DNA from: Filimonas lacunae
Lineage (GTDB): Bacteria > Bacteroidota > Bacteroidia > Chitinophagales > Chitinophagaceae
DNA length: 64,000 nucleotides
Direction of reading: 5' to 3'
Assembly: GCF_002355595.1 (NCBI RefSeq)
Contig: NZ_AP017422.1
Span: forward strand, 1,860,001-1,924,000
The position numbers and the translations under genes are program-made. Below, piece after piece: positions 45,900 to 53,695 of the stretch. The notes under the pieces were generated by a model, which saw only the letters and a program-made list of their open reading frames with translations, searched no databases and was not told where the DNA came from. The first letter of the stretch is position 1, and the number at the start of each line of letters is the position of its first letter.

Positions 45900-46889
45900 A
45901 TGCGTAAGCTTACTATAAAAAAAGTGATGGGAATATCCGTTATGCTGTTGGCAGGCATAGCGTGTCAAAAAAAAGTGCGCGGTTATCTGAGCGATGATAT
46001 TTTTTACACGGTAAATCCGTTTGAAGTACAACAGGGGGTTACCGCTGTTTCGGGCTCGTTGGTACTGAACGGTTCTTCTGCGCCTTTGCATGTGGAACTG
46101 GCTGCTTTGCGCGATGCAGATGGTAACGATGCGGATAGCATATTGCGCACACCGCGTTCTATTAAAACGTTTAAAGGCACACTCGATTATACCGATTCTA
46201 CACTGGCGTTGTTCAACGCCAAGCTGAACGACAGCCTGGTGCGTCCTTTCAATATTGCAGATATTGGCGGGCGTTTGCAGTTTACGGCTGCAACCACTTA
46301 CGTACCTGCGGGAACGTATAATATGGACCTGGTGGTATCTAATATCAACGGTGAGAAATACCTGAAAGATGCCTGCCAGATAACTATTAAACCTGTTGCT
46401 GAGCCTTATAAAATCAACTGGCGTCGTGTGCAAATATGGGATGTTACCAAAACTACTGTGTTGCAGGGGTGGGATAATGATGCCAATTGCCCGGTGGATG
46501 TGCAATATGTAAGTGGTACCGAGCAGGCTGCTATTGTATACAAGTTTGTTGATAAGAACGGAAAAGCTTTTAACCCTAAAAACGGGGAAGTAAAAGCCTG
46601 GTCAACCAGTTTACCAACCTTACATAACTGGGCACCGTACTATCCTTTGGTGCTTACCGATTCAACATTAGTGCAACAACTGCCTTATTCGGGTTTAGCC
46701 TTTCCTTATTACACCAATGTGTTACTGGATAACGGGCAAACTTTACCTGATGTTAGCTGCCGCTTAGACTACCAGATATTTAACACCACTGAAACAAATG
46801 TGGTAAAAAGTATGACTTCACTTACTTATGGTATTACCAGTGGTACTTATTATGTAACAGCTCACCTGAATACTATTACACACCGATAA
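45900..46889 (+). CDS. DUF5007-like surface lipoprotein
   Basis: The 329-residue lipoprotein has a lipobox near residue 22 (MLLAGIAC) and the opening KKVRGYLSDDIFYTVNPFEV, which I associate with DUF5007 proteins of SusCD loci. It reads as beta-sandwich modules. The fit to DUF5007 should be regarded as likely, not certain. It lies between the fasciclin-like lipoprotein and the large metallopeptidase-like protein, 19 bp before the latter. A glycan- or protein-binding role at the cell surface is inferred. Confidence 0.8.
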   Translation: MRKLTIKKVMGISVMLLAGIACQKKVRGYLSDDIFYTVNPFEVQQGVTAVSGSLVLNGSSAPLHVELAALRDADGNDADSILRTPRSIKTFKGTLDYTDSTLALFNAKLNDSLVRPFNIADIGGRLQFTAATTYVPAGTYNMDLVVSNINGEKYLKDACQITIKPVAEPYKINWRRVQIWDVTKTTVLQGWDNDANCPVDVQYVSGTEQAAIVYKFVDKNGKAFNPKNGEVKAWSTSLPTLHNWAPYYPLVLTDSTLVQQLPYSGLAFPYYTNVLLDNGQTLPDVSCRLDYQIFNTTETNVVKSMTSLTYGITSGTYYVTAHLNTITHR

Positions 46890-46908
46890 ATCCCTAAACT
46901 ATTTCTAT

Positions 46909-49900
46909 ATGATTAAAATCGGGTTTTTATGGGCACTGTTAATGGCGGGTTTTGTAAGCACACAGGCACAGCAGCTGTTAACAGGCACGGGGTATGGCAG
47001 CATGGCGGGTAAAGGCGATGGCTGGGGCGATAGCCAGCCGGTACTGGCTTTTAACGGCATCGCCACTATGGGTAACCAGGTGGATTTTAACACAGGCGAT
47101 GCCAGTAACATGCCCTGGATAGGGTTGGCGTTAGCGGCACCTGCACAGATAACAAAGATCCGGGTTTTGCCCCGGCAGGAGTATGCTGTATCGGGTAGTG
47201 GCGACACTACCTGGAGTAGCTGGATGTATCAATACCTGGAAGGAGCTAAGTTTCAGGCTTCGCAGGATTCTTTATTTACCAACCCGGTAGATCTGGCTAC
47301 GGTAGGTACTGTTACCAACAGTTACTGGCAGGAGTTTGCCATCAGCAATCTCAACAGTTATAAGTATGTGCGCCTGCTCAATACAAAAACATTCATCACT
47401 TTCACGCAGCTACAGTTTTATGGTATTTCATCGGCTGCGCCTGCCACAGGCAAAACCATTTACATCCCCAATGAGTGGAAAATAGCGGCTAATAACATTC
47501 AATGGGATTCTACCAACAGAATGAAGCAATCTCCCAACTGTGTGGTATTCTGGGGGCCACTGGCAGGTAATGATCCTACGCAGGCCACGAATACCGCCTT
47601 ACGTTTTGAGCCGCAAAAGATTCTGGACTCCATGGAAGCCGTGTATGATTTTCTGATGGACTCCATGAAGATAATACCAGATGCCGGCCAGTGGGCTAAA
47701 TACAAACTGATAATAGTAATGAATAACACCTGGCGCGATGGATTGTATACCGGCTGGGCCTATGGTGGTAATTACGAAAACCAGGCCCCCGCTATGTGGG
47801 TTGATCCCGGTGTATTCAAAGACAATGCCTGGACAGCTACGCATGAGTTTACGCACACCATTCAATCGATGATTACGGTAATGTATCCGGGGCATGGATA
47901 CACCAATACTAACTCCGGCTTCTTTTGGGAAACGCATGCCAATTTCATGGCCTTTCAGCGTTACCCCACGTTTGCTACCGCAGCCGATATGCCCAGGGCT
48001 ATTAACTTATCCAGCTACTTTTTAGGATCGGGCCGTAAGCATTACGCACAGTTTTACTTTCTGCAACAGTTTAAGGATGATTATGGTATCGACTTCGTTT
48101 CGCGCCTGTGGCGGGAAGCCAATGCCACGGCAGCAGAAACACCACTGGAAGTGGCTAAGCGCCTGCTGGGCATGGATCAGACTGCGTTTAGCGATTACAT
48201 GATGCGGTATGCGGCAAAAAGCGTGAAATGGGATTTCTCTAATAAAAACTACCTGGTGGCTTCTGAAAAATCATTAGACAGGGTGTGGAAATTTAGAAAA
48301 ACTGTTCTACTAGATTCACTGGGCGAGGGGCATTTTGCTATCCCCGATAACCAGGCGCCACAACAGTTTGGCTTTAATATCGTACGGCTGTATCCGCAGG
48401 CGGAAGATGGCTGCCAGCAGCCTTATGTGTATATGAAGTTTAAAGGGCATGTGGATGCCAATGCTTCCTCCGGCTGGCGTTATGCTTTTGTAACAGTAGA
48501 TTCCACCACCGGCAATTCTGTATTTAGTGACTTCTATAAAGAGGACGCCGCTGAGATCATATACAAGCTACCCGCCAACACCTCCGAAACCTACCTGGTA
48601 GTAATGGGGGCACCTACGCAAATGCACTTTCAAAAGAGTACTTTGTTTGAACCCGGCTTTCCAAAAATTTACCGGTATGCCTGGGACATACAACTGCAAG
48701 GGGCGGTGCCGCAGGGTTATGAAAAAGGGTTTAGAAGTGCCGATACCACCGGCCTTACAGGTGCCAGACATGCCAACGGCGGCGGCTGGGTAGCCAGCAC
48801 GGCTAAGGTAGATGCTACTTCTTATGTGGCACCCGGTGCTTTTGTACTGGACCGTGCCAGGGTTACCGGCAACGCACGTGTTGAAGGCCGTGCAGAGGTG
48901 AGAGATGATGTAACCTTATCAGGTAATGCGGTAGTGAAAGATTTTGCTATAGTGGGTGGTAACAGCGCCATTTCGGGCAAGGCTGTTATTGGCGGCGCTG
49001 CTACTGTTTATTATTCTAAAGTATCAGATAGTGCTTCGGTAAGTGAAGGCGCTTTTCTGCAATACAATAATTTGTCAGGCGGAGCCAAAGTGTATGGTAA
49101 TGCTTTCTCTACCGGTTCTACCAGTTTATCTGGTAACATTAAAATAGGCGGTGATGCAGAAATAGGAGGTACCTGTGCTAAGGGAACCTACCTGCAGTGT
49201 TTAGGCATTACAGATGGCACCAACACCCGCACGGAGTGTGATGGCTTGGATAACTCACCGGTGAACACGGATGTGAACCAGGCATACACGGCGTTTGATG
49301 ATGCTACTATGTCGTTTGCTAAAGTGGTGGCGTGTGGCGATAGCGTAGGGAAGGCTTCTTTACCACCTGTGATTATTTTGGACACCAATTCCATTACCGT
49401 ACAGCTGCCTGTTAACAGCGTTTCGCTGCATGCCGTAGCGAGTGATCCGGATGGTACAGTAGTGGCTTATAGCTGGAAAAAGGTATCTGGCCCGGATAGT
49501 TATGCCTTTGCGGCGGCTACAGAAGCCGGCACAACGGTTACCGGTTTGGTATATGGCACCTATGTGTTTGCATTAACAGCCACAGATAACACCGGCACTA
49601 AAAGCACGGCAAGGATAACGGTATATGTGTTGCAACCCAACGATGCGCCGGTGGTTGCAGTAGATTCCGGCATAACAGTTACGTTACCGGTAAATTATCT
49701 AACCCTGTGGGCAACGGCCAGTGATGCAGATGGATATATTGATTCTGTACGGTGGTACCGGGTGGCTGGTGATGCCCGATGCTATATTGTTACCCCTGGT
49801 AGCTTATCTACCACGGTTCGCAATTTGCAGGAGGGTGTGTACCGGTTTGCTTTGCGTGCTACGGATAATAAACAAAAAGCGGCTGAGGATTCTATAAAGG

Positions 49901-50190
49901 TTACCGTATTACCTGCAGTTGCTACCAGCACAGAAGAGGGCAACTATACCACCTTACATGTATCGCCCAACCCTGCCAGTGGAATCGTGCATCTTACCTT
50001 TCCTGTTGTAACAGGAGGGAACATACTGATATATGATAGTAAAGGAAGCACTGTTTTTACCAAAGCATTGGCTGCCGGTGCAGTATCGGAAGAGGTGAAT
50101 GTGAGTGCTTTGCATGCGGGTATGTATTATGTGCAGGTAGTTACCCGCAACAGTAACAAGTATACCGCTTCTATGGTAGTAGTGCGTTAA
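46909..50190 (+). CDS. T9SS-exported AvrXca/DUF6055-like metallopeptidase with beta-helix and PKD-like repeats
   Basis: The 1093-residue protein has a signal peptide (ending STQAQ near 20), a discoidin-like part (about 30-175) and a DUF6055/AvrXca-like catalytic region (about 180-500). HEFTH is at about 312-316 and FWETHANF follows about 25 residues later, which fits a gluzincin HExxH plus Glu site. Residues about 634-755 are an array of hexapeptides (GNARVEGRAEVRDDVTLSGN) that would form a left-handed beta-helix. Two PKD-like repeats (about 822-1000) and a type IX sorting domain (about 1015-1093, SPNPASGIVHLTF) follow. It should be secreted or surface-anchored and act on plant or microbial wall material. 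Last gene of the locus. Confidence 0.88.
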   Translation: MIKIGFLWALLMAGFVSTQAQQLLTGTGYGSMAGKGDGWGDSQPVLAFNGIATMGNQVDFNTGDASNMPWIGLALAAPAQITKIRVLPRQEYAVSGSGDTTWSSWMYQYLEGAKFQASQDSLFTNPVDLATVGTVTNSYWQEFAISNLNSYKYVRLLNTKTFITFTQLQFYGISSAAPATGKTIYIPNEWKIAANNIQWDSTNRMKQSPNCVVFWGPLAGNDPTQATNTALRFEPQKILDSMEAVYDFLMDSMKIIPDAGQWAKYKLIIVMNNTWRDGLYTGWAYGGNYENQAPAMWVDPGVFKDNAWTATHEFTHTIQSMITVMYPGHGYTNTNSGFFWETHANFMAFQRYPTFATAADMPRAINLSSYFLGSGRKHYAQFYFLQQFKDDYGIDFVSRLWREANATAAETPLEVAKRLLGMDQTAFSDYMMRYAAKSVKWDFSNKNYLVASEKSLDRVWKFRKTVLLDSLGEGHFAIPDNQAPQQFGFNIVRLYPQAEDGCQQPYVYMKFKGHVDANASSGWRYAFVTVDSTTGNSVFSDFYKEDAAEIIYKLPANTSETYLVVMGAPTQMHFQKSTLFEPGFPKIYRYAWDIQLQGAVPQGYEKGFRSADTTGLTGARHANGGGWVASTAKVDATSYVAPGAFVLDRARVTGNARVEGRAEVRDDVTLSGNAVVKDFAIVGGNSAISGKAVIGGAATVYYSKVSDSASVSEGAFLQYNNLSGGAKVYGNAFSTGSTSLSGNIKIGGDAEIGGTCAKGTYLQCLGITDGTNTRTECDGLDNSPVNTDVNQAYTAFDDATMSFAKVVACGDSVGKASLPPVIILDTNSITVQLPVNSVSLHAVASDPDGTVVAYSWKKVSGPDSYAFAAATEAGTTVTGLVYGTYVFALTATDNTGTKSTARITVYVLQPNDAPVVAVDSGITVTLPVNYLTLWATASDADGYIDSVRWYRVAGDARCYIVTPGSLSTTVRNLQEGVYRFALRATDNKQKAAEDSIKVTVLPAVATSTEEGNYTTLHVSPNPASGIVHLTFPVVTGGNILIYDSKGSTVFTKALAAGAVSEEVNVSALHAGMYYVQVVTRNSNKYTASMVVVR

Positions 50191-50215
50191 GCCTTCCCCT
50201 GGGTTTATGATATAA

Positions 50216-50250
50216 AAAATCCCCTTGCTTTGCCGCAAGGGGATTTTATT
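50216..50250 (+). terminator. terminator of the second SusCD locus
   Basis: AAAATCCCCTTGC (50216-50228) pairs with GCAAGGGGATTTT (50235-50247), a perfect 13-bp stem with a 6-nt loop. T-runs on both sides let it serve the convergent gene at 50316-50936 too. Confidence 0.92.
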
Positions 50251-50315
50251 TTGTCTGCCAGGGGCTATGGGTTTATTACCTGAGCCCTTTGTTCAGTAAT
50301 GTGCATGTGTGATTT

Positions 50316-50936
50316 TTAACCGCCAAATACTACGGTTTCAATAGCACTCATTTCTCCCACATCTTCCTTGCCGTCGAAATAGCGGGCAGAATATTCCCTT
50401 ATTTCTGCCTGATGAGCTACTGAAAGCGGACGTGCATCGATATAGGGAGAAGTTTTATCATTACCCAGCTTTTCCCAGCCGTTGGTGCCTTTAAGGCGGC
50501 TGTAAATGCTAATGCTTACCATTTGCTGGAGGTTAAAGCTAATTTCCACTTGTCCGGGGAATACCCGGGGAGTAATGGTAGGGCGAAGGTCTTTTGGATC
50601 TACGGAGGTTACAGTTCCTACAATGCCTAAAGCGCCACCTAATGCATCTGTGTAATCCTTGTGGGTTTTCATACGTGCAGCGTATCGCGCAATTACCTGT
50701 ACATCTGTTTTGCGACTCTGGTTTTTAGCTGCTACTGCATTTTCCAGCTCGCGTTTTTTGGCTTCCACTAATTCCACAGATGTTTTATAACTCATGGCTG
50801 CTGCTTGCACTTCGGATACTTCCGTTGCAGTCAGGCCTAACTGAGGGCCTACAGTGGTTACGGTTTCATTTACGTTGCCTGCCCAAACACTGGCTTGTGC
50901 ATCAATAGTAGGAACGAAATAGGTATATGATTTCAT
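50316..50936 (-). CDS. unknown cytoplasmic protein with coiled-coil and Fn3-like part
   Basis: I do not recognise the family. The 206-residue protein has no signal peptide. The first half is helical (SEVQAAAMSYKTSVELVEAK, then KKRELENAVAAKNQ) and reads as a helical hairpin. The second half has strands like a fibronectin type III module (GQVEISFNLQQMVSISIYSR, then YIDARPLSV). Start ATG at 50936. It stands alone, with a 338-bp gap to the tandem repeat region upstream. Its organisation is reminiscent of small structural proteins in Bacteroidota that have no known role. Confidence 0.75.
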   Translation of the reverse strand: MKSYTYFVPTIDAQASVWAGNVNETVTTVGPQLGLTATEVSEVQAAAMSYKTSVELVEAKKRELENAVAAKNQSRKTDVQVIARYAARMKTHKDYTDALGGALGIVGTVTSVDPKDLRPTITPRVFPGQVEISFNLQQMVSISIYSRLKGTNGWEKLGNDKTSPYIDARPLSVAHQAEIREYSARYFDGKEDVGEMSAIETVVFGG

Positions 50937-51274
50937 AATTATTTTACTTTTTCAATATTTTAATAAATGGCGCGGCGGACTTTGATCCCTTCCTAAGCTT
51001 TCCCTGTTTTGCTGCGCAGTAACCGGTTAAACAGGTAAGCTTATTAAGGGCGAACGGCCGTTCTGTTTGTTTGCCGCTGTTGACGATGTAAAATTGCGGA
51101 GAGATGAAAAATGTACAAAACCTGTGTCACAGGTGTGTTGGCCTCAAACGCAGTGCTGGCGCGGAAAAATCATTTTAAAATAGTAAAAAAGAAAGTTAGA
51201 AGATATAGCGAATGTGTTTTATGTGGAGTGATAATCAATTGTGTACGGTTTTTTAAAAATATAATTTGTACAGG
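50937..51274. other. non-coding gap before the repeat array
   Basis: These 338 bp hold the promoter of the unknown gene at 50316-50936. Two short palindromes are seen (GAACGG/CCGTTC at 51052-51063 and ACCTGTG-T-CACAGGT at 51120-51134). No gene or RNA is recognised. Confidence 0.4.
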
Positions 51275-51721
51275 TTAGACCCATGTTTTTTTCTGAAACT
51301 CATACTGTACAAGAGATACAGCGAACATATTATGTATTTGTAAATGCTTTTGGGGCACTTTTTTTACTGTGGGGATCATCCCCACAGTAGCCAGACTCAT
51401 CCCCATAGTAGTGGGGATGATCGCCACAGTAGCTAAATTCATCCCCATAGTAGTGGGGATGATCGCCACAGTAGCTAAATTCATCCCCATAGTAGTGGGG
51501 ATGATCGCCACAGTAGCTAAATTCATCCCCATAGTAGTGGGGATGATCGCCACAGTAGCTAAATTCATCACTATAGTAGTGGGGATGATCGCCACAGTAG
51601 CTAAATTCATCGCCATAGTAGTGGGGATGAGCCCCACAGTAGCTAAATTCATCGCCATAGTAGTGGGGATGAGCCCCACAGTAACTAAATTCATCACCAC
51701 AGTAATGGGGCTGATCCCCAC
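51275..51721 (-). CDS. possible repeat protein, 5' end cut by the IS element
   Basis: The minus-strand frame is open for 148 codons across the tandem repeats. It would give about eight copies of a 14-residue unit like MGMNLATVAIIPTT, then a unique tail (VKKVPQKHLQIHNMFAVSLV). The listed start is a GTG in the last unit, exactly at the IS junction; across the IS, the same frame remains open to about 53540 without an ATG. A 42-bp unit has no stops in this frame by chance of its length, and the plus strand is also open. So this may not be a gene. Confidence 0.25.
   Translation of the reverse strand: MGISPITVVMNLVTVGLIPTTMAMNLATVGLIPTTMAMNLATVAIIPTTIVMNLATVAIIPTTMGMNLATVAIIPTTMGMNLATVAIIPTTMGMNLATVAIIPTTMGMSLATVGMIPTVKKVPQKHLQIHNMFAVSLVQYEFQKKTWV
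51369..51721. repeat. 42-bp tandem repeat array, eight full units plus an IS-split ninth
   Basis: Eight 42-bp units run from 51369 to 51704, starting at 51369, 51411, 51453, 51495, 51537, 51579, 51621 and 51663. A ninth begins at 51705 and is broken after 17 bp by the IS element. Units 2-4 are identical; units 1 and 5-8 differ at a few places. Each junction can form a hairpin (ATCCCCA-TAGTAG-TGGGGAT in units 1-4), and the unit starts are near-palindromic (GTGGGGATCATCCCCAC in unit 1). There are no spacers, so it is not a CRISPR array. Such arrays can change copy number by slippage. Function unknown. Confidence 0.93.
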
Positions 51722-51748
51722 TGACCCGTCCTAAAAAAACTTGACAGT
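51722..51748. repeat. IS3-family left terminal inverted repeat
   Basis: Starts TGACCCGTCCT and ends CTTGACAGT; pairs with the right repeat at 53342-53368 with 5 mismatches in 27. Confidence 0.9.
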
Positions 51749-51865
51749 AGAGAGCAGTTAATAATAAGTAGTTGTTGCAAGATAAAATTTAATTCTAACA
51801 TCAGTTTACAGGGGTCTCAGTGATCCTATCCTGATCTGTCAGGATGAGCGCATAAACCTGCTGTC

Positions 51866-51894
51866 AAAAACAGGATTCTCAAAATCCTGTTTTT
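51866..51894. terminator. terminator inside the IS, downstream of orfB
   Basis: AAAAACAGGATT (51866-51877) and AATCCTGTTTTT (51883-51894) form a perfect 12-bp stem with a 5-nt loop, useful on either strand. It lies about 70 bp past the orfB stop and may also shield the element from outside transcription. Confidence 0.75.
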
Positions 51895-51962
51895 TGTTAC
51901 GTTCCAGCCAGCTCATCCGGGCTTCCTTAACAGGCTTGCGCTTAGTCCTGTTTATGATAAAC

Positions 51963-52922
51963 TTAATCCTGTTTGGCGTTACAGAGCTTCCCTAATCCTA
52001 CGTTGCTTACTTCTAAGTCCTGATTCTTAATAATATGCTTACTGTAAGTCCGCCAGTTCCTTTTGATTATTCCGGTTAGTTCATGTGCCTGGTCCGGCGT
52101 CAGATAACTTAAACTATCATGGGGTCTGCGGCTGTTGTATAAGTTTACGGCAGCCTGTACAGCTTTGGTGGCCTGAACTAGATCTTCAAACTCTTTATTA
52201 AGACTATATTCATGCTTTAGAATACCGTTAACCCGCTCTGCTATTGCATTCTGATAGGGATCTCCTTTATGACTCATACTAATATTGATCTGATAGTTTT
52301 GCAACTGTCCAACATAATCAGAACAGCAGTATTGTACACCGCGATCAGAATGGTGTATGAGCATGTTCCGCCCAGGCTGCTGTTCATTTAAAGCCATGTT
52401 TAGCGCTTCTATGCTTCCACGCGCTGCCAGATTAGGCCACAGGCGGTAGCCAACTATTTTACGACTAAAAGCATCAGTTACAAGACTCAGGTAGCAAAAG
52501 CCTTCTGATACTCGCAGATAGGTAATATCACTAACCCAAAGTTGATTTTTACCTGTTAATATCAAGTGCTGTATTAAGTTATCATATTTACGGTAAGGAT
52601 GGTTGCTATCGGTGGTAATAGCACGCCGTCTGCGATGACGGATAAGCAGGTCATAGCGTTCCAGCATATCAAATAGAGCATCACGGCCCATTTTAATTCC
52701 ATGCGCCTGTAGCTGAGGTTCCAACAGATAGTAGAGCTTACGGGTACCCAAGCGAGGTTGTTCCTCCCGTATTTCTTTCACCATTTTTACTACAATAGAA
52801 TCTGTCATTTCCTGCTCAGCCTGGGTGCGTGTAGCATAATACCAGGCTTGACGGGTCTTGCCAAACACTGTACAAAACTGACCTACCCCAATATGAGGGT
52901 GCAGTTCTGTAAGCAGGTTCAC
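51963..52922 (-). CDS. IS3-family transposase OrfB (DDE integrase domain)
   Basis: The 319-residue protein has an N-terminal HTH_21-type segment (RLGTRKLYYLLEPQL) and an rve integrase core. The DDE residues are Asp in LWVSDITYLRV, Asp in IHHSDRGVQY and Glu in NAIAERVNGILKHEY. The start is a GTG at 52922 whose last bases overlap the orfA stop as GTGA, so translation is probably coupled; a programmed -1 frameshift, the usual IS3 route, is not needed but cannot be excluded. The C-terminal YNSRRPHDSLSYLTPDQAH is typical. Confidence 0.95.
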   Translation of the reverse strand: MNLLTELHPHIGVGQFCTVFGKTRQAWYYATRTQAEQEMTDSIVVKMVKEIREEQPRLGTRKLYYLLEPQLQAHGIKMGRDALFDMLERYDLLIRHRRRRAITTDSNHPYRKYDNLIQHLILTGKNQLWVSDITYLRVSEGFCYLSLVTDAFSRKIVGYRLWPNLAARGSIEALNMALNEQQPGRNMLIHHSDRGVQYCCSDYVGQLQNYQINISMSHKGDPYQNAIAERVNGILKHEYSLNKEFEDLVQATKAVQAAVNLYNSRRPHDSLSYLTPDQAHELTGIIKRNWRTYSKHIIKNQDLEVSNVGLGKLCNAKQD

Positions 52923-53317
52923 TGTTTGGCACCAGGCTTTTTTCGGATGGGAATTTTGAGATCATTTTCCGCTACATCAATGAGCGTTTCGAGGGCAATA
53001 TTCTTGATCTCAGCGTGTTCAAGCTGCTTTTGAAGCAGTTTTACCTGCTTCTCTAATTCTTCCAGCTTCTTTTTTTCCGCTTCAGTCATTGCAGGTAAAG
53101 TTACTACCTCAGGAGGATATTGCTTACAAATCAAACGAATCTGTGTGTCGCTTATACTCAATTCAACCGTTGCCTGAGCTACGCTAACGCGTCCATAATG
53201 AATCTCACGCGCCAGCCAGCGCCGAAAACTTACTTCGTAATGATTGATACGGGGATCATCACTCAGCTTCACCCCAATTACGTTTTTAAAACTCTTGATC
53301 TGACTGTTTTTAGCCAT
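52919..53317 (-). CDS. IS3-family transposase OrfA (helix-turn-helix and coiled coil)
   Basis: The 132-residue protein has an N-terminal DNA-binding part (SFRRWLAREIHYGRVSVAQA, then ELSISDTQIRLICKQYP) and a C-terminal leucine-type coiled coil (EKKKLEELEKQVKLLQKQLE). It binds the IS ends and partners the OrfB catalytic protein. Start ATG at 53317, inside the right inverted repeat side of the element. It overlaps orfB by 4 bp. Confidence 0.93.
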   Translation of the reverse strand: MAKNSQIKSFKNVIGVKLSDDPRINHYEVSFRRWLAREIHYGRVSVAQATVELSISDTQIRLICKQYPPEVVTLPAMTEAEKKKLEELEKQVKLLQKQLEHAEIKNIALETLIDVAENDLKIPIRKKPGAKQ

Positions 53318-53341
53318 CTTCTTTTCAGATTTAGGCTCTTA

Positions 53342-53368
53342 ACTGTCAAGCTATTTCAGGACGAGACA
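53342..53368. repeat. IS3-family right terminal inverted repeat
   Basis: On the minus strand it reads TGTCTCGTCCT and ends CTTGACAGT, matching the left repeat; CAC follows at 53369-53371 as the duplicated target. Confidence 0.9.
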
Positions 53369-53371
53369 CAC

Positions 53372-53695
53372 TGTAGCAAAATCCACCTTTATATATTGAT
53401 GGGTGGGGTTATTTTGTAAAGCGTGTCGGTAAACGTGGAGTAAAGAAAATGCAGGGTTAGAAAAGATGATGGATAAAGCTGTTGCCAGCAATCTGGTTAC
53501 TGGTAACGGCTGGTTTGATGATAATTGGAGTTGGTTACGTTAGGGTTTAAGCTTGCCAGCGTATGTTGTATTTGCTTTTTGTTTAGGCAGCCGTGTATCT
53601 TTTTCTTCTAGCTTAAATAATCCTTCCAGGCACTGGTTATAATAGTTACTCAGTATGTCTTTTATATGCTTGTAGTTGCTATTGAATCAATAATA
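53372..53695. other. gap downstream of the IS, start resembles the broken repeat unit
   Basis: The first about 20 bases (TGTAGCAAAATCCACC) look like the rest of the ninth 42-bp unit. The remaining 300 bp show no gene; a minus frame in register with the repeats stays open to about 53540 but has no ATG. Confidence 0.5.

Larger units (their letters stand above)
51722..53368 (-). mobile_element. complete IS3-family insertion sequence
   Basis: The 1647-bp element carries orfA and orfB on the minus strand. Its ends are imperfect 27-bp inverted repeats (51722-51748 and 53342-53368, 22 of 27 positions match, sharing CGTCCT and CTTGACAGT). It is flanked by a 3-bp duplication, CAC (51719-51721 and 53369-53371), as IS3 elements make. 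Both ORFs are intact, so it may be active. It is inserted in the ninth unit of the 42-bp repeat array: sequence resembling the rest of a unit (TGTAGCAAAATCC) resumes at 53372. Confidence 0.95.

Noticed and set aside
45873-46505. 210-codon antisense open frame over the DUF5007-like gene
   Set aside because: Shadow frame, rich in His/Arg/Cys, lying within a clear lipoprotein gene.
51052-51134. Two short palindromes (GAACGGCCGTTC and ACCTGTGTCACAGGT)
   Set aside because: Too short and not placed at a recognisable promoter; expected by chance in 300 bp.
51369-51721. CRISPR array
   Set aside because: The repeats are contiguous without spacers and no cas genes are seen.
51369-51734. Plus-strand open frame across the 42-bp repeats (121 codons)
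   Set aside because: Any stop-free 42-bp unit is open on both strands; the frame ends at once in the IS and has no unique sequence.
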